DNA from: GCA-020348365 sp964347995
Lineage (GTDB): Archaea > Thermoproteota > Bathyarchaeia > Bathyarchaeales > Bathyarchaeaceae
Length of the DNA stretch: 42,720 nucleotides
NCBI GenBank assembly: GCA_964347995.1
Contig: CAYGBA010000004.1
Span: 1 to 42,720, forward strand
Direction of reading: 5' to 3'
The position numbers were made by a program, and so were the translations under genes. Numbering within the stretch: position 1 is the first letter of the stretch; the number at the start of each line of letters is the position of its first letter. The notes beneath the pieces are model-generated. The model searched no databases, was not told where the DNA came from, and was given only the letters and a program-made list of their open reading frames with translations. Shown one piece after another: positions 25,686 through 34,241 of the stretch.

Positions 25686-26642
25686 CTACTTGTGTAAGTG
25701 GCATGCTACATAATGTCCTTCGCCAGCCTTCAGCAATACTGGTTCTTCTTTTCTACAGATTTCCATAGCCTTGGTGCATCTTGGGTGGAATCTGCATCCT
25801 GGGGGCGGGGCTAGAAGGTCCGGTGGAAATCCGGGTATGGATGTTAGTTCGCTCTTGGGTCCTACTACGCTTGGGAAAGCGGTTATCAGTTTTTCAGTGT
25901 AGGGGTGTAGCGGTTCTTTATACACCGGTTCGAGGTCTCCGTATTCCGCGATTTTTCCAGCGTACATAACCCCAAGTGTATTGCAGGTTTCGGTGATTAG
26001 CGAGAGGTCATGCGTTATTAGTATCCAGGAAAGCCTTAGCTTACGCTTTAATTCCTTCATGACTTTCAACACTTGAGCTTGTACAATGACGTCTAACGCT
26101 GTTGTTGGCTCATCTGCAATAACCATGTCGGGGTTGCAGGCTAGAGCCATCGCTGTAATTACGCGCTGTTTCATGCCGCCGCTTAGCTCATGGGGATATC
26201 GGTTCATCTTCTCCGCCTCAATTCCTACAAGTTCAAGCAGCTTCGCAGCCCTTTCCTCCGCTTCGTTCTTGTCAACGTCCTCGTGTAGAAGTATGACTTC
26301 GACTATTTGGCTTCCAACCCTGTAGATCGGGTGGAGGGCGTTCATGGCCCCTTGAAATATCATCGAAATCCTCTTCCACCTAACCTTCTTGCGTATGTCC
26401 TTCTCGCTCATCTTCACTAGGTCATTGCCGTCCATTGTGATTTTTCCTTGCACGATTCTTCCGTTCCAAGGCAACAGCCTTACAATAGATAGTGCGGCGC
26501 TGGTTTTTCCGCATCCAGACTCGCCTGCCAGTCCCAAAGCTTCCTCCTTGTTTACGTCGAAACTCACATCGTCGACGGCCCTAACGTATCCTCTCAGCGT
26601 TTCGTAGTACATCTTTAGGTTTTCGACTTTGAGGACTTCCGT
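25686..26642 (-). CDS. oppD: Peptide ABC transporter ATPase, OppD type, apparent ACG start
   Basis: ATPase partner of OppF, 318 residues from the inferred ACG at 26640-26642. The first ATG (26612) would delete TEVLKVENLK, the first strand of every OppD-type ATPase, while leaving everything else intact. The ACG directly follows the TAA of oppC. GAGGAGGAG precedes it with a seven-base gap, and no ATG, GTG or TTG exists in between. Walker A GESGCGKT is at 40-47, signature LSGGMKQRV and Walker B MVIADEPTTALD. The C-terminus carries the CRFHPRCTKAMEIC motif plus a later Cys, a likely [4Fe-4S] site. Confidence 0.93.
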   Translation of the reverse strand, partial: TEVLKVENLKMYYETLRGYVRAVDDVSFDVNKEEALGLAGESGCGKTSAALSIVRLLPWNGRIVQGKITMDGNDLVKMSEKDIRKKVRWKRISMIFQGAMNALHPIYRVGSQIVEVILLHEDVDKNEAEERAAKLLELVGIEAEKMNRYPHELSGGMKQRVITAMALACNPDMVIADEPTTALDVIVQAQVLKVMKELKRKLRLSWILITHDLSLITETCNTLGVMYAGKIAEYGDLEPVYKEPLHPYTEKLITAFPSVVGPKSELTSIPGFPPDLLAPPPGCRFHPRCTKAMEICRKEEPVLLKAGEGHYVACHLHK

Positions 26643-28049
26643 TTACCTTCTCCTCCTCAACCTTGGATTCACAATTTCGTCTACTGCGTGACCGATGAAC
26701 ACGAAGGATAGAGTGAGGAGTGTGATCGCCAGTCCAGGTGGAAGTATCCACCACCACGCTAAACGCACGAAACCACCTAGTCTGAAGGCGTAGTTAAGCA
26801 TCCTACCCCATGTCGGGGTTGCCGGATCACCAAGCCCTATGAAGCTTATCGCAGCTTCTGTAAGGATGGCTGCGGGGACCGCGAGCACCATGGCTGCAAG
26901 GGCGATCGGAAGTATGTTTGGCAGTACGTGTCTGACCATGATGTAAGACTTGCTGGCGCCTGCGGCTCTTGCACACTCTATGAAGGGCATCTCCTTGAGA
27001 GAGAGAACTTGAGACCTGACCATCCTTGACAGGCCCAGCCACCCGAACATCGCTATAAGAAGGACTAGGTACCATACGCTCGTTCCGAAGATTCTCATCA
27101 ATCCCAACAGTAACGGCAACACGGGCAAACACAATAGTACATCTACCATTCGCATAAGACCCTCGTCAACAAAGCCGCCAGTGTAGCCCGAAATGATGCC
27201 GACGCTGATGCCTATGGTTGTTGAGAGGAGACCTGCGAGTAGTCCAACAGACAGCGAGATTCGAACTCCATAGACTAGCTGTGAGAAGACGTCTCTTCCC
27301 ACCTTGTCCGTACCCAATAGCCCGTGAACACGACCGAATATCCTGAAGTTCGTGTTCACAACTTGTATTGTAGCTGTTCCGTCGTCTGATGCAGATATGA
27401 AGCTCATCTGGAACCGGAGTTTATACTCACCTTTTTCATTGAAGATTATTCCCGCTATATCTTCGCCCGTCCTGAGTTCAGTGACAGGAATCAAAGTACT
27501 ATTTTCTGATGTAAACGGCATCGTCCAGAGGGGAAACGGGTTGTTTGCTGCATTAAGTATGGATAGTTCGAGTGAGTATTCTACGTCTGCAACATTCTGA
27601 GCGCCCCACTCGAACGTAACCGTGAATTTGTCGTTGGGACCGTACGGATACCAGAAAGCAGCGATAAAGTCGATCGACTGAACAGTTTTCGTTCCGTCCC
27701 CAGTGTAGTTCAAAACTATGTTTTGGGCTCCACTTTCAATTACAGTGATGAACTCGGATTCTTCTCCGATAGTCCAATTGATAGGTGGCTCCATTGTCCG
27801 AGGCCAGTCTCTGTATTGAGGAAAAAGGGTGGGCACCCATTCGGGTACCGCAAAGCCAGAGGCTATAAACCTTTCTCCAATCGGGTCATACGGCGTTAGC
27901 CAAGGAGCAAGGAAGGCCACCAACACGTAAAATACTACGACTCCTAGGCCGAACAACCCAATTTTGTTATGTCTATATTCTTCCCAGAAACCTTTTATCC
28001 TTCTAGACCATATCGCCCTACGTTCCTGAGAGAATGGAGACTTCACCAA
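26643..28049 (-). CDS. oppC: Peptide ABC transporter permease OppC with large extracytoplasmic insertion
   Basis: Permease subunit, 468 residues against about 300 in usual OppC proteins. TM1 (LFGLGVVVFYVLVAFLAPWL) is followed by about 180 extra residues. These are beta-rich (IVLNYTGDGTKTVQSIDFI, then YSLELSILN and EYKLRFQMSFIS) and must lie outside the membrane. The usual core follows: HGLLGTDKVGRDVFSQLVYG, five more helices and the EAA loop (ECARAAGASKSYIMVRHVLPN). TTG 28049 is preferred because AAGGTGATG sits six bases before it; GTG 28046 or GTG 28076 are alternatives. The ribosome site overlaps the oppB stop. Confidence 0.92.
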   Translation of the reverse strand: MVKSPFSQERRAIWSRRIKGFWEEYRHNKIGLFGLGVVVFYVLVAFLAPWLTPYDPIGERFIASGFAVPEWVPTLFPQYRDWPRTMEPPINWTIGEESEFITVIESGAQNIVLNYTGDGTKTVQSIDFIAAFWYPYGPNDKFTVTFEWGAQNVADVEYSLELSILNAANNPFPLWTMPFTSENSTLIPVTELRTGEDIAGIIFNEKGEYKLRFQMSFISASDDGTATIQVVNTNFRIFGRVHGLLGTDKVGRDVFSQLVYGVRISLSVGLLAGLLSTTIGISVGIISGYTGGFVDEGLMRMVDVLLCLPVLPLLLGLMRIFGTSVWYLVLLIAMFGWLGLSRMVRSQVLSLKEMPFIECARAAGASKSYIMVRHVLPNILPIALAAMVLAVPAAILTEAAISFIGLGDPATPTWGRMLNYAFRLGGFVRLAWWWILPPGLAITLLTLSFVFIGHAVDEIVNPRLRRRR

Positions 28050-28056
28050 TAACTCA

Positions 28057-29055
28057 TCACCTTCTAACGCCCACACGTATTCGTGGATCTAAGACCCCGT
28101 AGAGAAGATCTGCCACAATGTTAGCCACCACCATCAGGACGGCGTATATAAAAAGCACCGCCTGAACTACCGGGAAATCACCGCGAGTCAACGAGTATAG
28201 GTACCAGTCTCCGATTCCTGGCCACGTGAATATGAATTCGGTGATCATGGCTCCTGTCATTATGCCGGGTATAGCTAGTGTCACCATCGTAACGATCGGC
28301 GGAAGGGAGCTCCGAAAAGCGTGTCGATACAATACTGCTCTCTCAGTTAAGCCCTTGGCACGTGCCGTGACCACGTAGTCTTGTGTAAGCGCGTCAAGCA
28401 ATATGTTCCTAGTGTATAGCGCCCATGACCCAAATCCAGCTATCACCAGCGTTATTAGGGGCGCAGCTAGGTGCCACGCCATGTCAGCCATAAAGGCAAG
28501 AGGAGTTGTCTTTGGAGGCACACTGTGTAAGCCACTAGTCGGAACCAATGTAAAGCCAAACCATATGTGCCAGAAGTAGCAGAAGAAGAGCACAAACAAT
28601 AGTTGGATGAAGAAGGCTGGGACGCCCCAGGTGAAGATGCCGGCTCCTATAGCCATGACGTCTACCTTAGTTCCTCTCCTGGACGCGGCCATAATTCCCA
28701 CGGGGACCCCCACCATTATCGTGCATATCAGCACGGACCCGAGAAGTAGCACCGTGTTCGATAGTCGCCATGACATCTCATCCGCCACTGGCCTGCTTGA
28801 CATGAACGAGATGCCGAAATTCCAAGTGAACAGGTTCGTCAGATACTTAACATATCGGATATGTAGGGGCTGATCAAGACCAAACTGTCTCATCAGTATT
28901 TCTACTTTCCTTTCGTCAAAGCGGGGGTCGCTAACTATAAACATCGCCACTGGGTCGATTGGCGAAATGACCTGAAATATGATGAATTGGAGCGTCGCTA
29001 TTATGTATAGAATGAGCAGTGCAACTAAAATCCTTTTGATTATGTACTCCCTCAT
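28057..29055 (-). CDS. oppB: Peptide ABC transporter permease OppB
   Basis: Permease subunit of 332 residues from ATG 29055, which GGTGA precedes by five bases; an ATG at 29067 is possible. It has six membrane helices, the conserved DPRFDERKVEILMRQFGLDQP periplasmic-type loop after TM1, and the EAA loop (TARAKGLTERAVLYRHAFRSSLPPI) between TM4 and TM5. It is the first gene of the leftward oppBCDF cluster and diverges from the binding-protein gene across a 255-base promoter region. Confidence 0.94.
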   Translation of the reverse strand: MREYIIKRILVALLILYIIATLQFIIFQVISPIDPVAMFIVSDPRFDERKVEILMRQFGLDQPLHIRYVKYLTNLFTWNFGISFMSSRPVADEMSWRLSNTVLLLGSVLICTIMVGVPVGIMAASRRGTKVDVMAIGAGIFTWGVPAFFIQLLFVLFFCYFWHIWFGFTLVPTSGLHSVPPKTTPLAFMADMAWHLAAPLITLVIAGFGSWALYTRNILLDALTQDYVVTARAKGLTERAVLYRHAFRSSLPPIVTMVTLAIPGIMTGAMITEFIFTWPGIGDWYLYSLTRGDFPVVQAVLFIYAVLMVVANIVADLLYGVLDPRIRVGVRR

Positions 29056-29120
29056 AGAATTCACCATTAAACGAAGGTTTCTAGATTTGAATTATCGTCA
29101 GAAAGGAAGCAGCCGAATCC

Positions 29121-29128
29121 ATTTAAAG
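29121..29128 (-). promoter_or_regulatory. Possible TATA box for the opp transporter operon
   Basis: On the minus strand ACTTTAAATGG contains a TATA-like core about 65 bases before the oppB ATG. It is inside the divergent region shared with the binding-protein gene. Confidence 0.3.
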
Positions 29129-29242
29129 TTATCTAAGATCTATAGCGAAACAGTGCAACGATCATCTCGCAACTTCGTTTATTCAAAGAAACTCTTGGCT
29201 TCGGAAGGAATTAGAACAAATTTTCCTCTAGAAGTAAATATA

Positions 29243-29256
29243 CGAAACTTTTAAAA
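29243..29256 (+). promoter_or_regulatory. BRE/TATA-like promoter of the binding-protein gene
   Basis: CGAAACTTTTAAAA combines a BRE-like CGAAA with a TATA-like TTTTAAAA core. It lies about 55 bases before ATG 29311, with AAGGAG in the leader. Confidence 0.4.
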
Positions 29257-29310
29257 GCGCCGTGACGCAAAGGTTTAGTCGCTGAAAAGGAGAATGGAGA
29301 AGAAAAGAGC

Positions 29311-31380
29311 ATGAATTTGAAGAGCAAATCAATTGGATTAGCATTGCTTCTAACGATTGCGATTGGTCTAATTATGACACTAAACGCTGCTGCACCTGGT
29401 AGCCAGGGTCCGTACGTTGATGAGCAATGGTTCAGGATAATTAAATCTCCTGACGCACAGCTGATCGCGCTGACCACTCACGAGATCGACGGAGGTGGAG
29501 TACCACTGCCCGAGTACATTCCTAATCTGCAAGCTGCGGACTTCACCATCGGCAGTACCGTAAGATACGGGTACAACATGTTGTTCACGAACAACCTCCT
29601 GTATCCCTGTGACGACAAACAGATGAGATTGGCCTTTATCAGGTTGATGGACAAAGATGCGCTAGACGAACTCATGGCGCCTGTCTCGGAGCACCTTGAG
29701 TACTGGTTGCCTGAGAGCCAGGCAGCGTGGGTAAACCCCAATGCACGCCTACAGTTGTACGATCCTCTAGAGGCAGCTGCGATCTTGGACGCTGCAGGCT
29801 ACGTCGAAGGCACAACACCCTCTGGTTGGTACGACCCTGACGTGCCTGGATCAGTGCATAATATTCGAATCGACCCAGACACTGGACAGGATATGGCACC
29901 CTTTGAGTATGTGACGAGGCCTTATGCAGAGAGCCCGCTGTACTATGAGCAATCTATGATAGTGAACGACAGGCTTCACGCAGCTGGACTCCCGTCGGTG
30001 CTCACGCCAAAGGCCTGGACTGACATCGTCTACATCCTGATCAACAGAGACTTTGAAGATTACCAAGTGTTGACGGGCGTCGGCATCGTCTGGGGCTCAC
30101 CATCGCCAGACATTTTGTACGACTTCTTTGAGTCAACCCAACGACCCCTCTGGAACGTATGGAACTGGATTGACAGCGCCACCGATGATGCGTGCCACGC
30201 GATGAAGGCCACCCTAGACATAGATGAGATGAAGGCGGCCGTCTATGAGATTCAGGCGATAGCAAATGAAAACGTTCCATACATACCCATGATGAAGTAC
30301 CTAGCCTACACAACCGAAACAGGGCCATACGACACGAGTCCCGGCGCTATCAAGATAGTAAACGCGGCGGGCTCGGGTTCGGAAGCCTCTTACAACGAGT
30401 TCGGAAAGGAGTTCGGCGAGGCTGGCAGGGTAGAAGGTGGAAAGAACATCTACAAACACTTCATTGGCGCGGAACTTGACACCCTCAACCCGTTGATGGC
30501 AGACACCACTCCCGACTGGCAATGTCTCGACTTGGTCATGGGCGATTTCTTGCGACTGAACCCGTACACTCAGGACTATCAATGGCGAGCCATCGAGGGT
30601 ATGCCTACCTTGGCGGAATGGACGGGTCCAGGAGGCGAGGCGGGCATGACGCTGGAGTACACCTTGCGAGACAACGTCAAATGGCACGACGGCGTCCCGG
30701 TGACGGCTGAGGACTGCGTCTTCGCCCTCAACCTAATGAGATTCCAAGAGAACGAGCGGTATCTATCCACATGGCAACCCATATACGACGTCAAGACAAC
30801 CGGCACCTACAGCTTCAAGGTATGGTATAAACAGAGGTACATCTTTGCCCACGAAGCGTTCGGCATCTCCCTACTGTGCCCCAAGCACATATGGGAGGAC
30901 TGGATCGACAGCCCAGGAACTGGTGAACCCTTGGTCATCAGTACGGGCACTGGACCCATGGGTGGAGATGTGTGGACATCAACTGGACGACACCACAGCG
31001 GATTCGACGTGTGGGACGTAGCTCACCCAACCGATTCAAGCCTAACCTGCCTGATAGGCACCGACAACTTCGTCTATCGCGATGCAGGCTGGGATCCAGG
31101 CGTAAGCGTTTACGTGGAAGCCTGGACGGCTGCAGAGAACTACGTGGAGCGAATAAACCCCGGCGACTGCAACATTGACCAAATCGTGGACATGCGTGAC
31201 GTTTGGCAGGTACTGTACCGTCAAGGAGTCTTCACTGGCCAGTGTTACCCCGGAGCCATAGGTGGGCATCCTAGATGGGACTCAATCGCAGACATAGCAG
31301 CTCCAGCACAAAAGATCATCGGTGACGAGATCGTTCTCGTACAGAGCAACTTCGGCGCAACTTGGGGACCCGGCACGTAA
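29311..31380 (+). CDS. Exported peptide-binding protein, SBP family 5 halves permuted, with C-terminal dockerin-like segment
   Basis: A 689-residue exported protein with a signal peptide (about 1-28) and both parts of a family 5 solute-binding domain in swapped order. Residues about 38-345 look like the second half of a normal binding protein: SPDAQLIALTTHEID, MRLAFIRLMDKDAL, DPLEAAAILDAAGY and finally YEIQAIANENVPYIPMM. Residues about 378-560 look like the first half: AELDTLNPLMADTTPDW, LRDNVKWHDGVPVTAED, CPKHIWEDW and TGTGPM. Residues 615-689 resemble a dockerin. GDCNIDQIVDMRDVW has D/N spacing like a calcium loop, and the second half is a degenerate copy that ends FGATWG. It diverges from oppBCDF and precedes a cohesin protein. 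The permutation is evident by inspection; the dockerin call is moderate. Confidence 0.85.
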   Translation: MNLKSKSIGLALLLTIAIGLIMTLNAAAPGSQGPYVDEQWFRIIKSPDAQLIALTTHEIDGGGVPLPEYIPNLQAADFTIGSTVRYGYNMLFTNNLLYPCDDKQMRLAFIRLMDKDALDELMAPVSEHLEYWLPESQAAWVNPNARLQLYDPLEAAAILDAAGYVEGTTPSGWYDPDVPGSVHNIRIDPDTGQDMAPFEYVTRPYAESPLYYEQSMIVNDRLHAAGLPSVLTPKAWTDIVYILINRDFEDYQVLTGVGIVWGSPSPDILYDFFESTQRPLWNVWNWIDSATDDACHAMKATLDIDEMKAAVYEIQAIANENVPYIPMMKYLAYTTETGPYDTSPGAIKIVNAAGSGSEASYNEFGKEFGEAGRVEGGKNIYKHFIGAELDTLNPLMADTTPDWQCLDLVMGDFLRLNPYTQDYQWRAIEGMPTLAEWTGPGGEAGMTLEYTLRDNVKWHDGVPVTAEDCVFALNLMRFQENERYLSTWQPIYDVKTTGTYSFKVWYKQRYIFAHEAFGISLLCPKHIWEDWIDSPGTGEPLVISTGTGPMGGDVWTSTGRHHSGFDVWDVAHPTDSSLTCLIGTDNFVYRDAGWDPGVSVYVEAWTAAENYVERINPGDCNIDQIVDMRDVWQVLYRQGVFTGQCYPGAIGGHPRWDSIADIAAPAQKIIGDEIVLVQSNFGATWGPGT

Positions 31381-31398
31381 AATGAGGTGAATAGAGTG

Positions 31399-32361
31399 AT
31401 GAGGAAAAAATATTGGATACTGCTTCTGATACCACTGATCGTCAGCATGGCTATGGTCAACTTTGCTAGGGCTACACAGAACTGCATCTATGTTGATCCC
31501 GCAGTTATCTGGGACACCGAGTATGACATCGGCGACACATTGACGGTTGAAATCAAAGTCGACTACGTTGAAAGCCTCTGGAGTTACCAGTTCGAACTGG
31601 CCTTCAACCCTGATGTCCTACAGGGTGTAAGCGTTTCGAACGGCGACTTCCTGGGAAGCGCGATACCACCACCGCTCAGGCCGCTCTATGTCCTAGAGTT
31701 TCCAGGACCTGGATTCGACAACGTTGCGGGCACGCTGGGCTTGTATGGATGCGCCATCAAGCTGCAGCCGCCGCCACCACCATTCTTCTTCCCAACTGGA
31801 AGCGGGGTGTTGGCAACGGTCACCTTCGAGGTCGTCGGAGAGGGAATGAGCGGCATAGTGCTTGGACCCCAGACCGCACTCTTCGACCCGCAAGGAAACG
31901 AACTGCCTCCAATGTCAACCCATGGACACGGCTTGTTCATCAACACTGAGAACGCGCCCGAACTGTACATCCGCACGCGAGGCGCAGTCGGCGGCGGCGT
32001 ATGGCCAGAATGGGCGACCGCTGACTGGGAGACCGAGCAGACCCTGTACTCCAAAATAATGAACTACGGAGAACAGTCTGCTGAGGTCAAAGTAGTGTTC
32101 ACAACGGTTGCTGCAGGCTACCCGAAGATCGGATATCATTCCGATGTCGCGACGATTGACGCTGCCACATGGATCAGCGAAGAGATCGTTCCTGCTGAGG
32201 TCACTGTGTCCGTCAGCTTCCTACCAGACGGTCCAGCACACTTCCACGTAGGCGTCGAGCTATATCTAGGTGCAGAAATGTACCCCTACGCGCTGATTGA
32301 AGGACTCTTCGGCGGCGTGGCAGTAGGCAAGGACACCGCTGTACTCTTCAAGGCAAAATAG
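31399..32361 (+). CDS. Secreted cohesin-domain protein
   Basis: 320 residues from ATG 31399, chosen because GAGGTGA lies seven bases upstream (GTG 31387 or 31396 possible). After a signal peptide (about 1-26) there is one cohesin domain, residues about 28-180. It opens with the VDPAVIWDTEYDIGDTLTVEI strand pair, then VDYVESLWSYQFELAFNPDVL, GDFLGSAIP and a closing GVLATVTFEVVGEG strand. A second beta-rich domain fills the rest (about 195-320) without a recognised family. No membrane anchor is seen, so the protein is probably released or held by partners. It lies 18 bases after the dockerin-like binding protein and is likely co-transcribed; a terminator-like hairpin follows. Part of its cohesin is almost identical in DNA to the giant gene at 39180. 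Confidence 0.8.
   Translation: MRKKYWILLLIPLIVSMAMVNFARATQNCIYVDPAVIWDTEYDIGDTLTVEIKVDYVESLWSYQFELAFNPDVLQGVSVSNGDFLGSAIPPPLRPLYVLEFPGPGFDNVAGTLGLYGCAIKLQPPPPPFFFPTGSGVLATVTFEVVGEGMSGIVLGPQTALFDPQGNELPPMSTHGHGLFINTENAPELYIRTRGAVGGGVWPEWATADWETEQTLYSKIMNYGEQSAEVKVVFTTVAAGYPKIGYHSDVATIDAATWISEEIVPAEVTVSVSFLPDGPAHFHVGVELYLGAEMYPYALIEGLFGGVAVGKDTAVLFKAK
31726..31772 (+). repeat. 47-base exact repeat, copy 1 (cohesin coding)
   Basis: These 47 bases inside the cohesin domain are identical to 40065-40111 in the giant cohesin gene, and the flanks are also very similar. The repeat encodes AGTLGLYGCAIKLQP. It indicates a recent duplication or gene conversion between the two genes. Confidence 0.9.
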
Positions 32362-32377
32362 CCCCAAGAATGTAGTC

Positions 32378-32411
32378 AGCCCATAATAGGGCTAAACTCC
32401 CTTCTTTTTTT
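32378..32411 (+). terminator. Hairpin plus T-run terminator after the cohesin gene
   Basis: AGCCC (32378-32382) pairs with GGGCT (32389-32393) across a six-base loop, and a run of seven T follows at 32405-32411. Seventeen bases after the stop codon, it fits an intrinsic-type terminator; archaea mainly need the T-run. Confidence 0.5.
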
Positions 32412-32453
32412 ATGTTCTCTCTACGTCAGCAGATACTAGGCTGAGGAATCCAC

Positions 32454-34049
32454 ATGAACGGTTCAAGACGAAAAACAATTCGCACAGTCAGAATGACACT
32501 CTTGTCTATGATCATCATTGTGGTGATAGGCCTGTTCAATTCGGCGTTCGTCTGGGCACCGGAAGAGCAAATCACCGATGATGATTTTTGGGACACAAAT
32601 CCATGCGTGATGCAGACTCGCAACGGCACCATCTGGGTGGTTTGGTCATCCGACCATTTCGCCAGCTATGACTTATTTTGTAAGACCTACAACGGTTCGT
32701 CGTGGTCCACTGAGACTAGACGCCTCACTTGGCACAGCGGCTTCGAAGACGACCCATCCATTATAGAAACTCAGGATGGAAAAATCTGGCTGGTTTACCA
32801 GTCCGACAGAAACGGCAACTACGATATATTTTGCATGATCTCTTCCGACGGCGGGTTGTCATGGTCAAGTTCCTTCCAACTCACCTACGATCTACGTCAC
32901 GATTCGGCGCCTTCCATCACCCAGAATCTGGATGGGAAAATCTGGGTAGTTTGGCAGCGAAAATACACAGCAAGCAATAATGACTTGGTTTATAGGACTT
33001 ACGACGGTTCATCGTGGTCCGCTGAGGCCCGCCTCACAGAAAGCTCAACTTGGGACATGAGCCCTTCGATCACTTGGACTTACAACGGGACCGTTTGGGT
33101 GTTTTGGTCGTTATACAATTTGACAGGGAGTCAGTATGACTTGTTTTATAAGACCTACAACGGTTCGTCGTGGTCCGCTGAGCCTGCCCGCCTCACAACG
33201 GACCCGGACTGGGATAGTTTTCCCTCTGCTATCCAGTGTGTTGATGGGACGATGTGGGTGGTCTGGTCGTCGGATAGAGGAGGCAAATACTCCCTATACT
33301 ATAAGACATATAATATGTCAACGATGGCATGGTCATCGGACGCCCTGCTCCTTAAACTTGGATACGACTACACTCCCTCAGCCACAGGCACGAAGGACAG
33401 AAGGATATGGGTGGTGTGGGAGACCGGGTTCGACATATACTATACGATTTCGGATGAGATTAACTCGGTGCACGACGTAGCTCTTACCGACATAATTGTG
33501 TGGGCGTCTAGTGGCTTCAGCCCAACATGGGTGCCTCGTGGCGTACCCATATACATCAACGTTACCGTTGAAAATCAGGGCACGTTCAACGAAACCTTCG
33601 ATGTCAGCGTCTACGCGGAGAATAATGTTGGCGACGAACCCATCGACATTGGAACGCAGAACATATTTCTAACTGTAGGCGCCAACACGACGCTATCCTT
33701 CACTTGGGATACATCAGATACTCCATATGGCACATATTATATTGGCGCAGAGGCAACAATGGTTCTAGGCGAATACGACACCGCTGACAACATCATAATG
33801 GCTGGCTCCAAAATTGGAGGCATCTGCGTTCCGATTCGGCAGCCCCACGTAAGCATACTCGACTTGTTGGCTCCCATAGCCTCAGCAACACTCGCCACAG
33901 CTGCGCTGGGGATAGCTGCAATAGGCTTTTTCAAAACTCTAATGTCACCGAGACTACGATGGTCCTGGCATCTGTCAAGAGTGCCACCCGCAAAATATAC
34001 AAAAACAAAGTGGCTCGCTACCGCCATCTCAAACAACTACCCTGAATAG
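32454..34049 (+). CDS. Membrane-anchored beta-propeller protein with CARDB domain
   Basis: 531 residues. An N-terminal signal or anchor segment (about 12-35) is followed by five to six blades of about 50 residues (about 47-333). The blades repeat the pattern DxxPSI, GKIWVVW, SDRxGNYDIF, then KTYNGSSWS. This is sialidase/BNR-like, but the Asp-box is only partly matched (SSDGGLSW). A CARDB domain follows (about 340-447, ending EYDTADN). One membrane helix lies at about 468-497, with a short basic inner tail. Probably a surface protein that binds protein or sugar. It sits between cohesin genes, suggesting the same assembly. ATG start, with GAGG eight bases upstream. Catalytic function is not claimed. 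Confidence 0.75.
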   Translation: MNGSRRKTIRTVRMTLLSMIIIVVIGLFNSAFVWAPEEQITDDDFWDTNPCVMQTRNGTIWVVWSSDHFASYDLFCKTYNGSSWSTETRRLTWHSGFEDDPSIIETQDGKIWLVYQSDRNGNYDIFCMISSDGGLSWSSSFQLTYDLRHDSAPSITQNLDGKIWVVWQRKYTASNNDLVYRTYDGSSWSAEARLTESSTWDMSPSITWTYNGTVWVFWSLYNLTGSQYDLFYKTYNGSSWSAEPARLTTDPDWDSFPSAIQCVDGTMWVVWSSDRGGKYSLYYKTYNMSTMAWSSDALLLKLGYDYTPSATGTKDRRIWVVWETGFDIYYTISDEINSVHDVALTDIIVWASSGFSPTWVPRGVPIYINVTVENQGTFNETFDVSVYAENNVGDEPIDIGTQNIFLTVGANTTLSFTWDTSDTPYGTYYIGAEATMVLGEYDTADNIIMAGSKIGGICVPIRQPHVSILDLLAPIASATLATAALGIAAIGFFKTLMSPRLRWSWHLSRVPPAKYTKTKWLATAISNNYPE

Positions 34050-34060
34050 ATGTTTGAAAC

Positions 34061-34081
34061 CCCACCTGCACGCGCGGTGGG
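34061..34081 (+). terminator. Hairpin after the beta-propeller gene
   Basis: CCCACC (34061-34066) pairs with GGTGGG (34076-34081) across a nine-base loop, 11 bases after the stop. There is no T-run, so a terminator role is only possible. Confidence 0.3.
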
Positions 34082-34241
34082 ACAGGTGATCTAACAAGCC
34101 GTTTTCATCAACGGGAGAACCTGTCTGCCAAAGAATATGCCGACGATGTCTCGTTGGCGATAGTTTTAAAGGGATGCTCGTCATGATACACTCAAACAGA
34201 TAGACGTAAGTTTCAGAATGTGAACTTCAAGGGGAAGCGAA

